DNA of 64,000 nucleotides, taken from NCBI GenBank assembly GCA_964588695.1, contig CAZPQK010000002.1, forward strand, positions 124,001 through 188,000, given 5' to 3'. Origin of the DNA: CAZPQK01 sp964588695. GTDB lineage: Bacteria; Krumholzibacteriota; Krumholzibacteriia; WVZY01; JAKEHA01. This document shows positions 34,629-41,713 of the stretch, one piece after another. Within the stretch, counting starts at the first letter, position 1. The number at the start of each line of letters is the position of its first letter. A model generated the notes under the pieces. The model searched no databases. It saw only the letters and a list, made by a program, of their open reading frames with translations, and was not told the origin of the DNA. A program made the translations under genes and the position numbers.

Positions 34629-35271
34629 AGAGTTCTCCGAGCGATCGTTCGAACGCCTCTAACTGCGTCGTGATGCTGTAGTCAAATGACGTCGCTGGCG
34701 TTTCGACGACAAAACCGCCCGGCGAAATCGCGGGATCTTCGACAAACTCGATATCGCCAAATTGACGGCGCCCGTCGTCCGGGCATTCGCCGTTGGCGAG
34801 CCGCACCAGAAACGTAAACTCTTTTTGGCTTACCCGCACAACAACGTTTGACTCGCCACGACACGCCTGATAGGCAGTCGCGATTCTTTCTACCAAACCA
34901 TCACGATCGGCGGCTAGTTCTCGAGACGCAACACGGCGGGCTACATCCAGGCCAATTTGCACTGTACGCTCTTCGGCGAGCGTAAAGAACGCGTCAAGTT
35001 GGGCAGAAACGCTTTCGCGAAACACATCCAACACTTTGTTCCAGGTCGCGATTTGTTCTTCTAGTTTTTCGCTTAACGTTCGTAACGCTTCGTCGTGGCC
35101 CAGCTGGTACCCGGTGTCGTAAGCCACTTTTTTTACGTCTTCGATCCCCGCCAGAAAGAAGTCTTTCCCGTCGGGCGTGTTCAACCGCTCGGGATTCGCC
35201 TCGGTTTCCGGCTTCGGTTCCGCATCCGCAGCAAACAGCGGTGTAAACTCTTGCGATGTGGTAGCACTCAT
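34609..35271 (-). CDS. fliH: Flagellar export regulator FliH
   Basis: 220 aa. A Glu/Pro-rich N-terminus is followed by helical segments (LGHDEALRTLSEKLEEQIATW, FFTLAEERTVQIGLDVARRV) and a C-terminal V-type ATPase E-subunit-like domain (VVVRVSQKEFTFLV, PAISPGGFVVETPATSFDYSI split in sequence). Peripheral-stalk partner of FliI. 3-nt gap from fliG. Confidence 0.93.
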   Translation of the reverse strand: MSATTSQEFTPLFAADAEPKPETEANPERLNTPDGKDFFLAGIEDVKKVAYDTGYQLGHDEALRTLSEKLEEQIATWNKVLDVFRESVSAQLDAFFTLAEERTVQIGLDVARRVASRELAADRDGLVERIATAYQACRGESNVVVRVSQKEFTFLVRLANGECPDDGRRQFGDIEFVEDPAISPGGFVVETPATSFDYSITTQLEAFERSLGELYENTDG

Positions 35272-35274
35272 TGT

Positions 35275-36285
35275 TTATACCATCTGGTTGCCGGCGCCGG
35301 ATTTGCCCAACATGACCGTGCCTTCCTCTTCCAGTCTGCGCAGCGCATCGACAATACGTTGTTGCGCCTCTTCTACCTCGGACAAGCGTATCGGCCCCAT
35401 ATACTCGATGTCTTCTTTGATGCCTTCGACGGCTCGCTTCGACATATTCCCATATATCTTGTCTTTGACCCCATCCGATGTGGCCTTCAACGCGACAGTA
35501 AGTTCTTTGGTATCGACGTTCTTAAGGAGCTCTTGGATTGATTTATCGTCGAGCAACATAATGTCCTCGAAGATGAACATCTGATTGCGAATATCTTGCG
35601 CAACGTCCTTGCTGATTTCTTCGACGCTGTCGAGTATGTCAATCCATTGATCGCGCTCGATTTCGTTGAGCGCTTCGGCCAGTTTTTTTGAACCCCCGCG
35701 TTGTCGACTCATCTCTCCAACGTCCGCTGCAATGCTACCGGCAAAAATCTCGTCCATCGCTTCGATAACTTCGGGGTTAGGGCGCTCCAGCGTGGCAATG
35801 CGATGACCAACTTCGCCCTGAAGCTCTTCGGGTAGTCGCGACAGCACCGGCCCTAGCTGTCGAGAGTCCATGTGCGCAAGCACAATGGCGATGGTTTGCG
35901 GGTGCTCTTTCTTTAGAATGTTTGCGACCGTTAACGGATCGGCCGATCGTAGCGAGTCAAAATTAGTTCCTTCGCGAAAATCCAGCAATCGTCCAACAAT
36001 CGCATTGGCCTTTTGCTTTCCCAGCGCGGCGTTTAGAATTTCCTGTGCAAGCTCGAGACCGCCTTGCGAAATGTTTCCCTGTGACATCGTCAAAGCAAAG
36101 TATTCGTCCAACACTTTTCGTTTAACATCGCCACTGATACTACCAATGCGGGCGATTTCCATTGAAAGCTTCTCAATCTGATCGTCATCAAGGTGACGGT
36201 AGATGGGCGCAGCCAGCTTGGGACCTAGCGAAATAATCAAGATTGCGGCTTTTTCGAGTCCGCTACGATCACTCATCTTACTCAC
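35275..36285 (-). CDS. fliG: Flagellar motor switch protein FliG
   Basis: 336 aa. Canonical three-part FliG: N-terminal AILIISLGPKLAAPIYRHL, middle HPQTIAIVLAHMDSRQLGPVL, and the C-terminal torque domain MFIFEDIMLLDDKSIQELL, VALKATSDGVKDKIYGNMS. Sits on the MS ring and contacts the stator. Stop and start both overlap or abut neighbours, and fliF overlaps by 8 nt. Confidence 0.98.
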   Translation of the reverse strand: MSKMSDRSGLEKAAILIISLGPKLAAPIYRHLDDDQIEKLSMEIARIGSISGDVKRKVLDEYFALTMSQGNISQGGLELAQEILNAALGKQKANAIVGRLLDFREGTNFDSLRSADPLTVANILKKEHPQTIAIVLAHMDSRQLGPVLSRLPEELQGEVGHRIATLERPNPEVIEAMDEIFAGSIAADVGEMSRQRGGSKKLAEALNEIERDQWIDILDSVEEISKDVAQDIRNQMFIFEDIMLLDDKSIQELLKNVDTKELTVALKATSDGVKDKIYGNMSKRAVEGIKEDIEYMGPIRLSEVEEAQQRIVDALRRLEEEGTVMLGKSGAGNQMV

Positions 36286-37771
36286 TCATCCACGATTGCA
36301 TGACGCGCGCGACGTTTTCCGGACTACCCTGGGCTACCGACTGGAACCTCTCCTCTGGTGAGACGCGCTCGCCGTCTTCGTCCACCAGGTCAAGTCCTGC
36401 GCCTACGCTGGACACGCTTGCGCCCATACCAACCCCAACGTTAGCCCCAGCTGCCCTACTCGCCGATGGAGTCGAAGCCGGAACCGGGGCGTTTAGCGAA
36501 CGCCGCAATGACATCAACAACATAAAAGCGATGGCCACTGCCACCAACCGGCCAAGAATACTCGGTAGGGACTGCATGAGTCCGGAGGCAACGAACCCAC
36601 CGGCACTCGGCTCGGAGGTCTCTGGAAACTGCTGACTGATCAGCACCACATTGTCCCCACGGTTTTCGTCGTAACCAACCGCGTTCATGGCAATCTGCCG
36701 GAGCTCGTCCAACTCGGTGTCGGTCATCTTTTCAAAAGTCACCGTTCCGTCTTCGCCAGTAACACCGCGATAGTTGACCACAATCGAAGTCGTAAGTTTC
36801 TCGATTTGCGCGCCGCGAGAACTGACGTACTGAATCGTCTTGTCGATTTCGTTGTTGGTGACACTAGACTCATTGGTCGCACCCTCATCATTTGACTCGG
36901 TGCGCTCCTGACTGCGCACGACAACCTTGTTAGGATCGTAAGACTCGGTCGTGGTTTCGCGCTGATCCCAGCTAAGCGCGGCATCAACGGTTACCGCGGC
37001 GTTGCCCGCGCCGACGACTTGTTCTAAAAGGCGAGTTGCCTTGGCGGCAAGATGAGATTCAATCTCGACCTTCTTTTGCAAGCGCACGGTCGAAGCATCA
37101 TCCTCTTCGGCCGAATCACCCCACAACACCTTGCCACTTGCATCTACAATCGAGACGTGGTCGGGCTCAAGCCCTTCGACACCGGACGCGACGAGGTTAG
37201 CAATTCCCCGAACTTCGGTCGGAGATAGCTTGCCACGCAAACTAACCAGGACGCTGGCCGATGGGTCTCGCTGATCGTCCAGAAAAACCGACTCTTCGGG
37301 AAGCGCCAGTTGCACCTGCGCTCCGGACACTGATTGCAGCCCAGTGATCATCTTGCCCAGCTCCGCCTGCAGCACGCGGCGCAAGTTATCTTTTAAAACT
37401 GGTGCCGGCCACATTCCGACATTCTTGGAGTCGAGAATATTACCGCCCGACGCATCTCCGACCAGTCCTTCGGCGGCCATCTCCACCGCGAGTTGCGACG
37501 CGCGCGTTCGGTCGACCAGGATCGTCCGACCGCCATTGGTTACCTTGTATTCAACGCCTTTTGCATCCAACGACCCCGCAATCTCGCCGATCCGGTCCAT
37601 ATCGGCGCCACTCGTGAGTACGGCCATTTCCGGTTTGCGAACCCACGTACTAAACACCGTGGCCGACACAACTACGGCTGCGACCATACTGATAAGTACG
37701 ATTCGTTGCCCGGAAGTCATTTCGTTCCAGGTATTGCGCAACATTGCGATTAGGCGATCAACAAATTCCAT
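36278..37771 (-). CDS. fliF: Flagellar MS-ring protein FliF
   Basis: 497 aa, slightly short for FliF. Two membrane segments flank the periplasmic ring-building domains: MVAAVVVSATVFSTWV near the N-terminus and GRLVAVAIAFMLLMSL near the C-terminus. Between them are VQLALPEESVFLDDQRDPSASVLV and VRGIANLVASGVEGLEPDHV. The C-terminal VARVMQSWMSE is the FliG-binding tail. Platform for rotor and export gate. Confidence 0.97.
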   Translation of the reverse strand: MEFVDRLIAMLRNTWNEMTSGQRIVLISMVAAVVVSATVFSTWVRKPEMAVLTSGADMDRIGEIAGSLDAKGVEYKVTNGGRTILVDRTRASQLAVEMAAEGLVGDASGGNILDSKNVGMWPAPVLKDNLRRVLQAELGKMITGLQSVSGAQVQLALPEESVFLDDQRDPSASVLVSLRGKLSPTEVRGIANLVASGVEGLEPDHVSIVDASGKVLWGDSAEEDDASTVRLQKKVEIESHLAAKATRLLEQVVGAGNAAVTVDAALSWDQRETTTESYDPNKVVVRSQERTESNDEGATNESSVTNNEIDKTIQYVSSRGAQIEKLTTSIVVNYRGVTGEDGTVTFEKMTDTELDELRQIAMNAVGYDENRGDNVVLISQQFPETSEPSAGGFVASGLMQSLPSILGRLVAVAIAFMLLMSLRRSLNAPVPASTPSASRAAGANVGVGMGASVSSVGAGLDLVDEDGERVSPEERFQSVAQGSPENVARVMQSWMSE

Positions 37772-37782
37772 AGGTTAGCCTC

Positions 37783-38079
37783 TTAAACCTGCATTCTCAT
37801 GATCTCCTGGTACGCCTCCAAGAGTTTGTTGCGAACTTCAAGCATTAAGTCAAACGCCAGCCCCGCCTCTTGCGCGGCCAACATTACGTCGTGCGAGTCA
37901 ACCTGGTGCCCCATCACCATATCCCTCGTCGCTCCAACCGCCTGGCTATTGGTTGTGTTCAGCGCATTTGTCAGTTGATTCAAGGTTTCCTTGAACCCGG
38001 ACGCTGCCGACGACTTGTCGGTTTGCTGATACCGGTCAATTGCGACACCGCGAGGAATATTGGTGATATCGTTAACCAT
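37783..38079 (-). CDS. fliE: Flagellar hook-basal body protein FliE
   Basis: 98 aa. C-terminal FliE signature VDSHDVMLAAQEAGLAFDLMLEVRNKLLEAYQEIMRM (helical, residues about 60-96) and FKETLNQLTNALN in the middle. Links MS ring to rod. Between flgC and fliF with short gaps. Confidence 0.96.
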   Translation of the reverse strand: MVNDITNIPRGVAIDRYQQTDKSSAASGFKETLNQLTNALNTTNSQAVGATRDMVMGHQVDSHDVMLAAQEAGLAFDLMLEVRNKLLEAYQEIMRMQV

Positions 38080-38090
38080 CGTTCACTCCG

Positions 38091-38588
38091 TTAGATTTCC
38101 AACGAAACCATAAACATGTCTTTGGCAGCTTCGATGGCGACAGCATTGGCCTGGTACGCGCGAGTGGCCATGATCATGTCGACCATTTCATCCACCACGT
38201 TCACGTTGGGCTTAAGCACGTAGCCATCTGGGTCGGCGTCTGGATGGCCGGGGTCATATTCCATTCGAAACGGCGACTGGTCTTCTTCCACAGCAGTTAC
38301 GACCCGAACCTGGTCGACGGTCTTGCTGACCGGCTGCTCCACCGGACCGCCGCCAAGATGCCCCTCCTGCTTTCTGACCAGACCCAAGAAGCCCTTCTGC
38401 ATCCGAACTTCTTTTTGGGTTTCGACTTCTGTGTCGATCACCGCACGCTTTCTTCGGTACGGGCCGCCCTCCGCGGTGCGTGTGGTTTCGGCATTGGCCA
38501 GATTTTCGGCGATCACGTCAAGTCGGCGCCGTTGCGCCGCCAGGCCAGAGGCGCTGACGTTGAATCCTGAAAACAATCCCTTGGGCAT
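38091..38588 (-). CDS. flgC: Flagellar proximal rod protein FlgC
   Basis: 165 aa. N-terminal GFNVSASGLAAQRRRLDVIAEN-type rod motif, PYRRKRAVI, and C-terminal PNVNVVDEMVDMIMATRAYQANAVAIEAAKDMF (rod-family heptads). Exported rod subunit, 10 nt from flgB. Confidence 0.97.
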   Translation of the reverse strand: MPKGLFSGFNVSASGLAAQRRRLDVIAENLANAETTRTAEGGPYRRKRAVIDTEVETQKEVRMQKGFLGLVRKQEGHLGGGPVEQPVSKTVDQVRVVTAVEEDQSPFRMEYDPGHPDADPDGYVLKPNVNVVDEMVDMIMATRAYQANAVAIEAAKDMFMVSLEI

Positions 38589-38598
38589 GTCCTACTCC

Positions 38599-39018
38599 CT
38601 ACCGGCTATTGCCGGTTATTGCGGACTTTAGTTGGTTGTACTTCATATCTAACAGCCTCACGGCCATGCGATAACTAAGTTGGTTTTGCACAAGCGATAC
38701 CATTTCTCGCTCGACATCGACTCGTGCTTCTCCGGTTTCCGGATCCGGAGCTTCGGCAACTACACGCCCCAGCTTCGACGACGATGCCTGCCCCACCGGA
38801 TAGTGTCGCTCGTTAGTGGCAACGGTCGCTTCGGAGTACACCGCGCGAACCTGCTTTTGCAGAATTTCTTCGAACTCCACGCGACGCGGCTCATACCCGT
38901 CAACTTCCGCGTTGGCGATGTTGCTAGCGATGACCCGATGACGCAGTGCGTAAACTTCTAACGCCTGCTTGAGTCCGCCTAGACCCGCGCGGTTTCCGAT
39001 GTTTCCACTGACCGGCAT
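38599..39018 (-). CDS. flgB: Flagellar proximal rod protein FlgB
   Basis: 139 aa. LKQALEVYALRHRVIASNIAN, then VDGYEPRRVEFEEIL, and C-terminal MVSLVQNQLSYRMAVRLLDMKYNQLKSAI are FlgB/rod-family features. The ATG has a perfect GGGGAGGTGA although it lies 40 nt inside the end of the upstream gene, so the overlap is genuine. Confidence 0.97.
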   Translation of the reverse strand: MPVSGNIGNRAGLGGLKQALEVYALRHRVIASNIANAEVDGYEPRRVEFEEILQKQVRAVYSEATVATNERHYPVGQASSSKLGRVVAEAPDPETGEARVDVEREMVSLVQNQLSYRMAVRLLDMKYNQLKSAITGNSR

Positions 39019-39380
39019 GGTGTCACCTCCCCTTGACTGGCCGCAGCTACGATGACCGCTTCGTTTTTGGCTTCCTCCGCCAGAATGTCTTCAACGACGA
39101 TTCGGATTTCGGCCAACACGCGCCCTACTGCCGCGACTTCTTGTGGTTGGTAGCGTTGGCGGGAGAACTGAAACTCCCGTTTCTCATAAGCGATATCGCG
39201 GTCCAGTTCTCTTACAGCGGCGAGCAACTGCTGTCGCTTGCGAAGCGAATCGATAACACCGGTCAAGGGCTCACCGCCACGAAGCGAGTGTCCTTCGTTA
39301 ACCACCAGGCTGCGGATTTCGCGGTACAGTTCGAGTTCCGCTCGGTATGCCGTCAATAACTTGGCAAGATCGACGTTCAT
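38979..39380 (-). CDS. Small helical protein upstream of flgB, possible FlgN/FliT-like export chaperone
   Basis: 133 aa from the ATG at 39380, which overlaps the upstream stop (ATGA). Predicted to be all helical: MNVDLAKLLTAYRAELELYRE, SLRKRQQLLAAVRELDRDI, then VGRVLAEIRIVVEDILAEEAK. The leucine/glutamate heptads and size resemble FlgN/FliT-type chaperones, but a separate FlgN is present at 48874, so the call is tentative. It overlaps flgB by 40 nt, tying its translation to the rod genes. Confidence 0.6.
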   Translation of the reverse strand: MNVDLAKLLTAYRAELELYREIRSLVVNEGHSLRGGEPLTGVIDSLRKRQQLLAAVRELDRDIAYEKREFQFSRQRYQPQEVAAVGRVLAEIRIVVEDILAEEAKNEAVIVAAASQGEVTPCRSVETSETARV

Positions 39381-40432
39381 CGCAGTCCCTTTGCAGATAA
39401 CTCGAGCATTTTTTTCGCGTGTCTTTCCAACCGACACGCCATGTTCCCCCAGGTTGTTGGGTGACCGCACAGCCCGGCGAAGATATCGCGAGCACCAGAG
39501 TAGTCGTCGTTGTGCATGGCAACCGACGCAATCATGAAAGTGGCCCAATCGCTGACAAAATCGTCTTCGACCTGGCGAAGCATGACGTATTCCTTACGAG
39601 CCATCGCGTCCTGACCGATCAACCAGTCGAGGTCGGCAGCCAGAGTTAGGGCCGCTAGCTTTAGTGAAATTGGATACGCGTGGTAGGAGTCTTCGCGCAA
39701 CCACCAGAGCACACGAGTGATCACTAGTTTGGCCTCGTCGTAGTGTTGACTTCGGCTCAAGTCGTACGCCTTAAAAAAATCTCGATACACCACCAGGTTG
39801 ACGTATTTACTCGCTGCTTGATTCAACAGATCGTGGTAGCCGCGAACGTAAAGCGATGCCAGAAGTGCTGCGGATATTCGATGCCCCATAACGCCCTCGG
39901 TGTAACGGGCTCGCCAGGAATCCACCAGCCAGGCCATGCCCGCACTGTCGTCCGCGACAGTGTAGTAATGCACCAGCATCCCACGGGCTTGAAGACGCAT
40001 GTCACTAGCGGGAGCGCGGGAGTCGATTAGTTTTAGCCATTCTTCAGCTTCCGCGGTGACCCCGACCTGATGCAAACCACGCGCGAGGCGAAATGCCATT
40101 TCCATCCATTCGGGCGTGTCCTCCACCAGATTGCGATCGAGACGCCAGGTAAGCGGAACCAGCGAGTCGGTTACCGTCTCGAACGACAGCGTGTCGTCGG
40201 GCGTGGCACCTTCCAGGCTCGCCGAGAGAAATCGGGAGAACGGATGGAGTTCGGTACTCGACGTGTCAGCCATGTCAATCTCGCGAATGGTATCGAACAC
40301 ATCACGAAACACAGAAAACTGACCACGAGGCGTCGTTCCGATCACGTCGGGTATCGACTTGGGCGAGTCGGTGGCCGCAAGCGGAACGGCCGCAAGCATC
40401 ACCAGAATGAATGTGTAGAGTTTTGTCCTCAT
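39377..40432 (-). CDS. Secreted helical-repeat (TPR-like) protein heading the flagellar operon
   Basis: 351 aa from the ATG at 40432. Signal peptide MRTKLYTFILVMLAAVPLAA. The mature protein is a series of helical pairs that look like divergent TPRs (MAFRLARGLHQVGVTAEAEEWLKL, ISLKLAALTLAADLDWLIGQ, WATFMIASVAMHNDDYSGAR). It probably works in the periplasm or on the outer membrane. Not recognised as a known flagellar protein, but it is the first gene of the fli operon (ATGA overlap with the next) behind a sigma54-like promoter, so a role in rod, stator or envelope passage is inferred. Confidence 0.65.
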   Translation of the reverse strand: MRTKLYTFILVMLAAVPLAATDSPKSIPDVIGTTPRGQFSVFRDVFDTIREIDMADTSSTELHPFSRFLSASLEGATPDDTLSFETVTDSLVPLTWRLDRNLVEDTPEWMEMAFRLARGLHQVGVTAEAEEWLKLIDSRAPASDMRLQARGMLVHYYTVADDSAGMAWLVDSWRARYTEGVMGHRISAALLASLYVRGYHDLLNQAASKYVNLVVYRDFFKAYDLSRSQHYDEAKLVITRVLWWLREDSYHAYPISLKLAALTLAADLDWLIGQDAMARKEYVMLRQVEDDFVSDWATFMIASVAMHNDDYSGARDIFAGLCGHPTTWGNMACRLERHAKKMLELSAKGLR

Positions 40433-40445
40433 GCCCACCCAATCG

Positions 40446-40460
40446 GCAATTGCTATGCCA
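40446..40460 (-). promoter_or_regulatory. sigma54-like -24/-12 promoter at the head of the long flagellar operon
   Basis: Minus-strand TGGCAT-N5-TTGC, one mismatch to consensus, same variant as the fliP site. The predicted start (about 40434) leaves only about 2 nt before the ATG at 40432, which would make a leaderless transcript. The spacing therefore either weakens the call or is itself unusual. Confidence 0.4.
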
Positions 40461-40581
40461 TGGGAAATTGCTTCCGGGGCAGGGACGATCTTGCCGCGGC
40501 GTTGGCGACGAACTCGGAACACGCTGTACCCGCGCGCATTTTTTGCGGTTACGACGGTTGGTTTTTGTAGTCGATTCCGGC

Positions 40582-40617
40582 AAAAAAAGAAGAGGCCCGC
40601 CGAGTGGCGAGCCTCTT
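40582..40617 (-). terminator. Intrinsic terminator after flgM
   Basis: AAGAGGC/GCCTCTT outer stem enclosing CGCC/GGCG, followed on the minus strand by CTTTTTTT (A7 at 40582-40588). It lies 31 nt past the flgM stop and separates the filament block from the long fli operon. Confidence 0.85.
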
Positions 40618-40647
40618 GGATTAATTTGGGCCGGTAGCGGTCAGTTT

Positions 40648-40962
40648 CTAGGTGGCACTGACGTCTCGAACCAGATCGGTTAGCAGCATCGACAGCGAGT
40701 CCTTAACGTCGTCGCTGTCATAAACGCCAGCCGCCAGTTTCTCGCGGACTTCGGCGATACGGTCGGCTCGAGAGTCCTCAAGCTCCGGGGCCATTTCCAG
40801 TGCCCGAGCCATTAGCTGCGCCCGTTCACTAACCTGACTGACATCGCGGGAGCCTTGATGCGCGGCGTCGCTATCGCCGGCACGTTTGTCCGCCGCGTTG
40901 TTCGGTTGCGTCGCCGAGGAATTTACCGAATGTAAATTGGGATGGTTGCCATCAATTTTCAT
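40648..40962 (-). CDS. flgM: Anti-sigma28 factor FlgM
   Basis: 104 aa from the ATG at 40962 with GGAGAG upstream. A disordered polar N-terminal half (MKIDGNHPNLHSVNSS) is followed by sigma-binding helices (VSERAQLMARALEM, RADRIAEVREKLAAGVY, VKDSLSMLLTDLV). FlgM binds FliA until it is exported through the finished hook. fliA itself is not in the window. Last gene of the fliD-fliS-fliT-like-flgM unit. Confidence 0.9.
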   Translation of the reverse strand: MKIDGNHPNLHSVNSSATQPNNAADKRAGDSDAAHQGSRDVSQVSERAQLMARALEMAPELEDSRADRIAEVREKLAAGVYDSDDVKDSLSMLLTDLVRDVSAT

Positions 40963-40989
40963 AAAGGACTCTCCGTTTCGCATCGCTTG

Positions 40990-41289
40990 TTACCTCGCGT
41001 TCTCATACGCGATGACAACTTCACGACGACGATCAATTTCGTTCGCCAGACGGCGGGTGCGCTCCAACCTGCCCGACAGGCGCAGGATGAAGCGATTCGT
41101 ATCGCGCGCGGCGGATCGTAGCGCGTCGGTAAGCTCTGGGGAACCGTCGGCGCTCCGTGCCTCCTCCACCGCGCGTTTAAGCAGCGTTTCACGCTCACTA
41201 AACAGTGCGGGAAGCAAATCCAATTCCATTCGGGTAATGGCGGAATCTATGCTTCTGGCATTGTCTCCGATCGCTTCCACCAGTGCCAT
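40990..41289 (-). CDS. FliT-like small helical protein downstream of fliS
   Basis: 99 aa, entirely helical and charged (MALVEAIGDNARSIDSAI, LLPALFSERETLLKRAVEEA, ILRLSGRLERTRRLANEIDRR). Three-nt gap after fliS and just before flgM, the position commonly held by fliT, the FliD export chaperone. Sequence alone does not prove FliT; a FlgN-type chaperone is the alternative. Confidence 0.6.
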   Translation of the reverse strand: MALVEAIGDNARSIDSAITRMELDLLPALFSERETLLKRAVEEARSADGSPELTDALRSAARDTNRFILRLSGRLERTRRLANEIDRRREVVIAYENAR

Positions 41290-41292
41290 AAG

Positions 41293-41706
41293 TTATTCTC
41301 CTGCATGGGTTAACGACTCGGCCAGTTCTATCCACCCCTGCCGCACCGTTTTCATACTTTCAATCGCCGTGTCGAGCGGGGCGGAATCCCTTTCCATTTG
41401 AGCGGTAAGAACCTGCTCGGTAGCCACGATGTACACCGCGGCCAACTGGTCGGCAACTTCGCCTGCGTCACGGTCCAGGCATTCGTAGAGATAGTTGATG
41501 ATTTCGCGAACGCGCCCAAGCTTGGTGTCGATGGTTTGGGCGTGAGAGATTGGCGCCTCGGGCGACGTTTCGTTTAGCATCTCTCGTGCGGATTCCATTT
41601 CGGAAATCGCCCGGTTGTAGAGCATCACGACGAGCTTGGCCGGATCGGCACTCTCGACTTCGTTGCGCAAATAAGCGGACGCGGGATCAAGAAGTGTAGT
41701 CGTCAT
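41293..41706 (-). CDS. fliS: Flagellin export chaperone FliS
   Basis: 137 aa. SAYLRNEVESADPAKLVVMLYNRAI near the N-terminus, followed by LGRVREIINYLYECLD, matches FliS. Binds the C-terminal helix of flagellin in the cytoplasm and blocks premature polymerisation. 7 nt after fliD. Confidence 0.96.
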   Translation of the reverse strand: MTTTLLDPASAYLRNEVESADPAKLVVMLYNRAISEMESAREMLNETSPEAPISHAQTIDTKLGRVREIINYLYECLDRDAGEVADQLAAVYIVATEQVLTAQMERDSAPLDTAIESMKTVRQGWIELAESLTHAGE

Positions 41707-41713
41707 CGGTATC

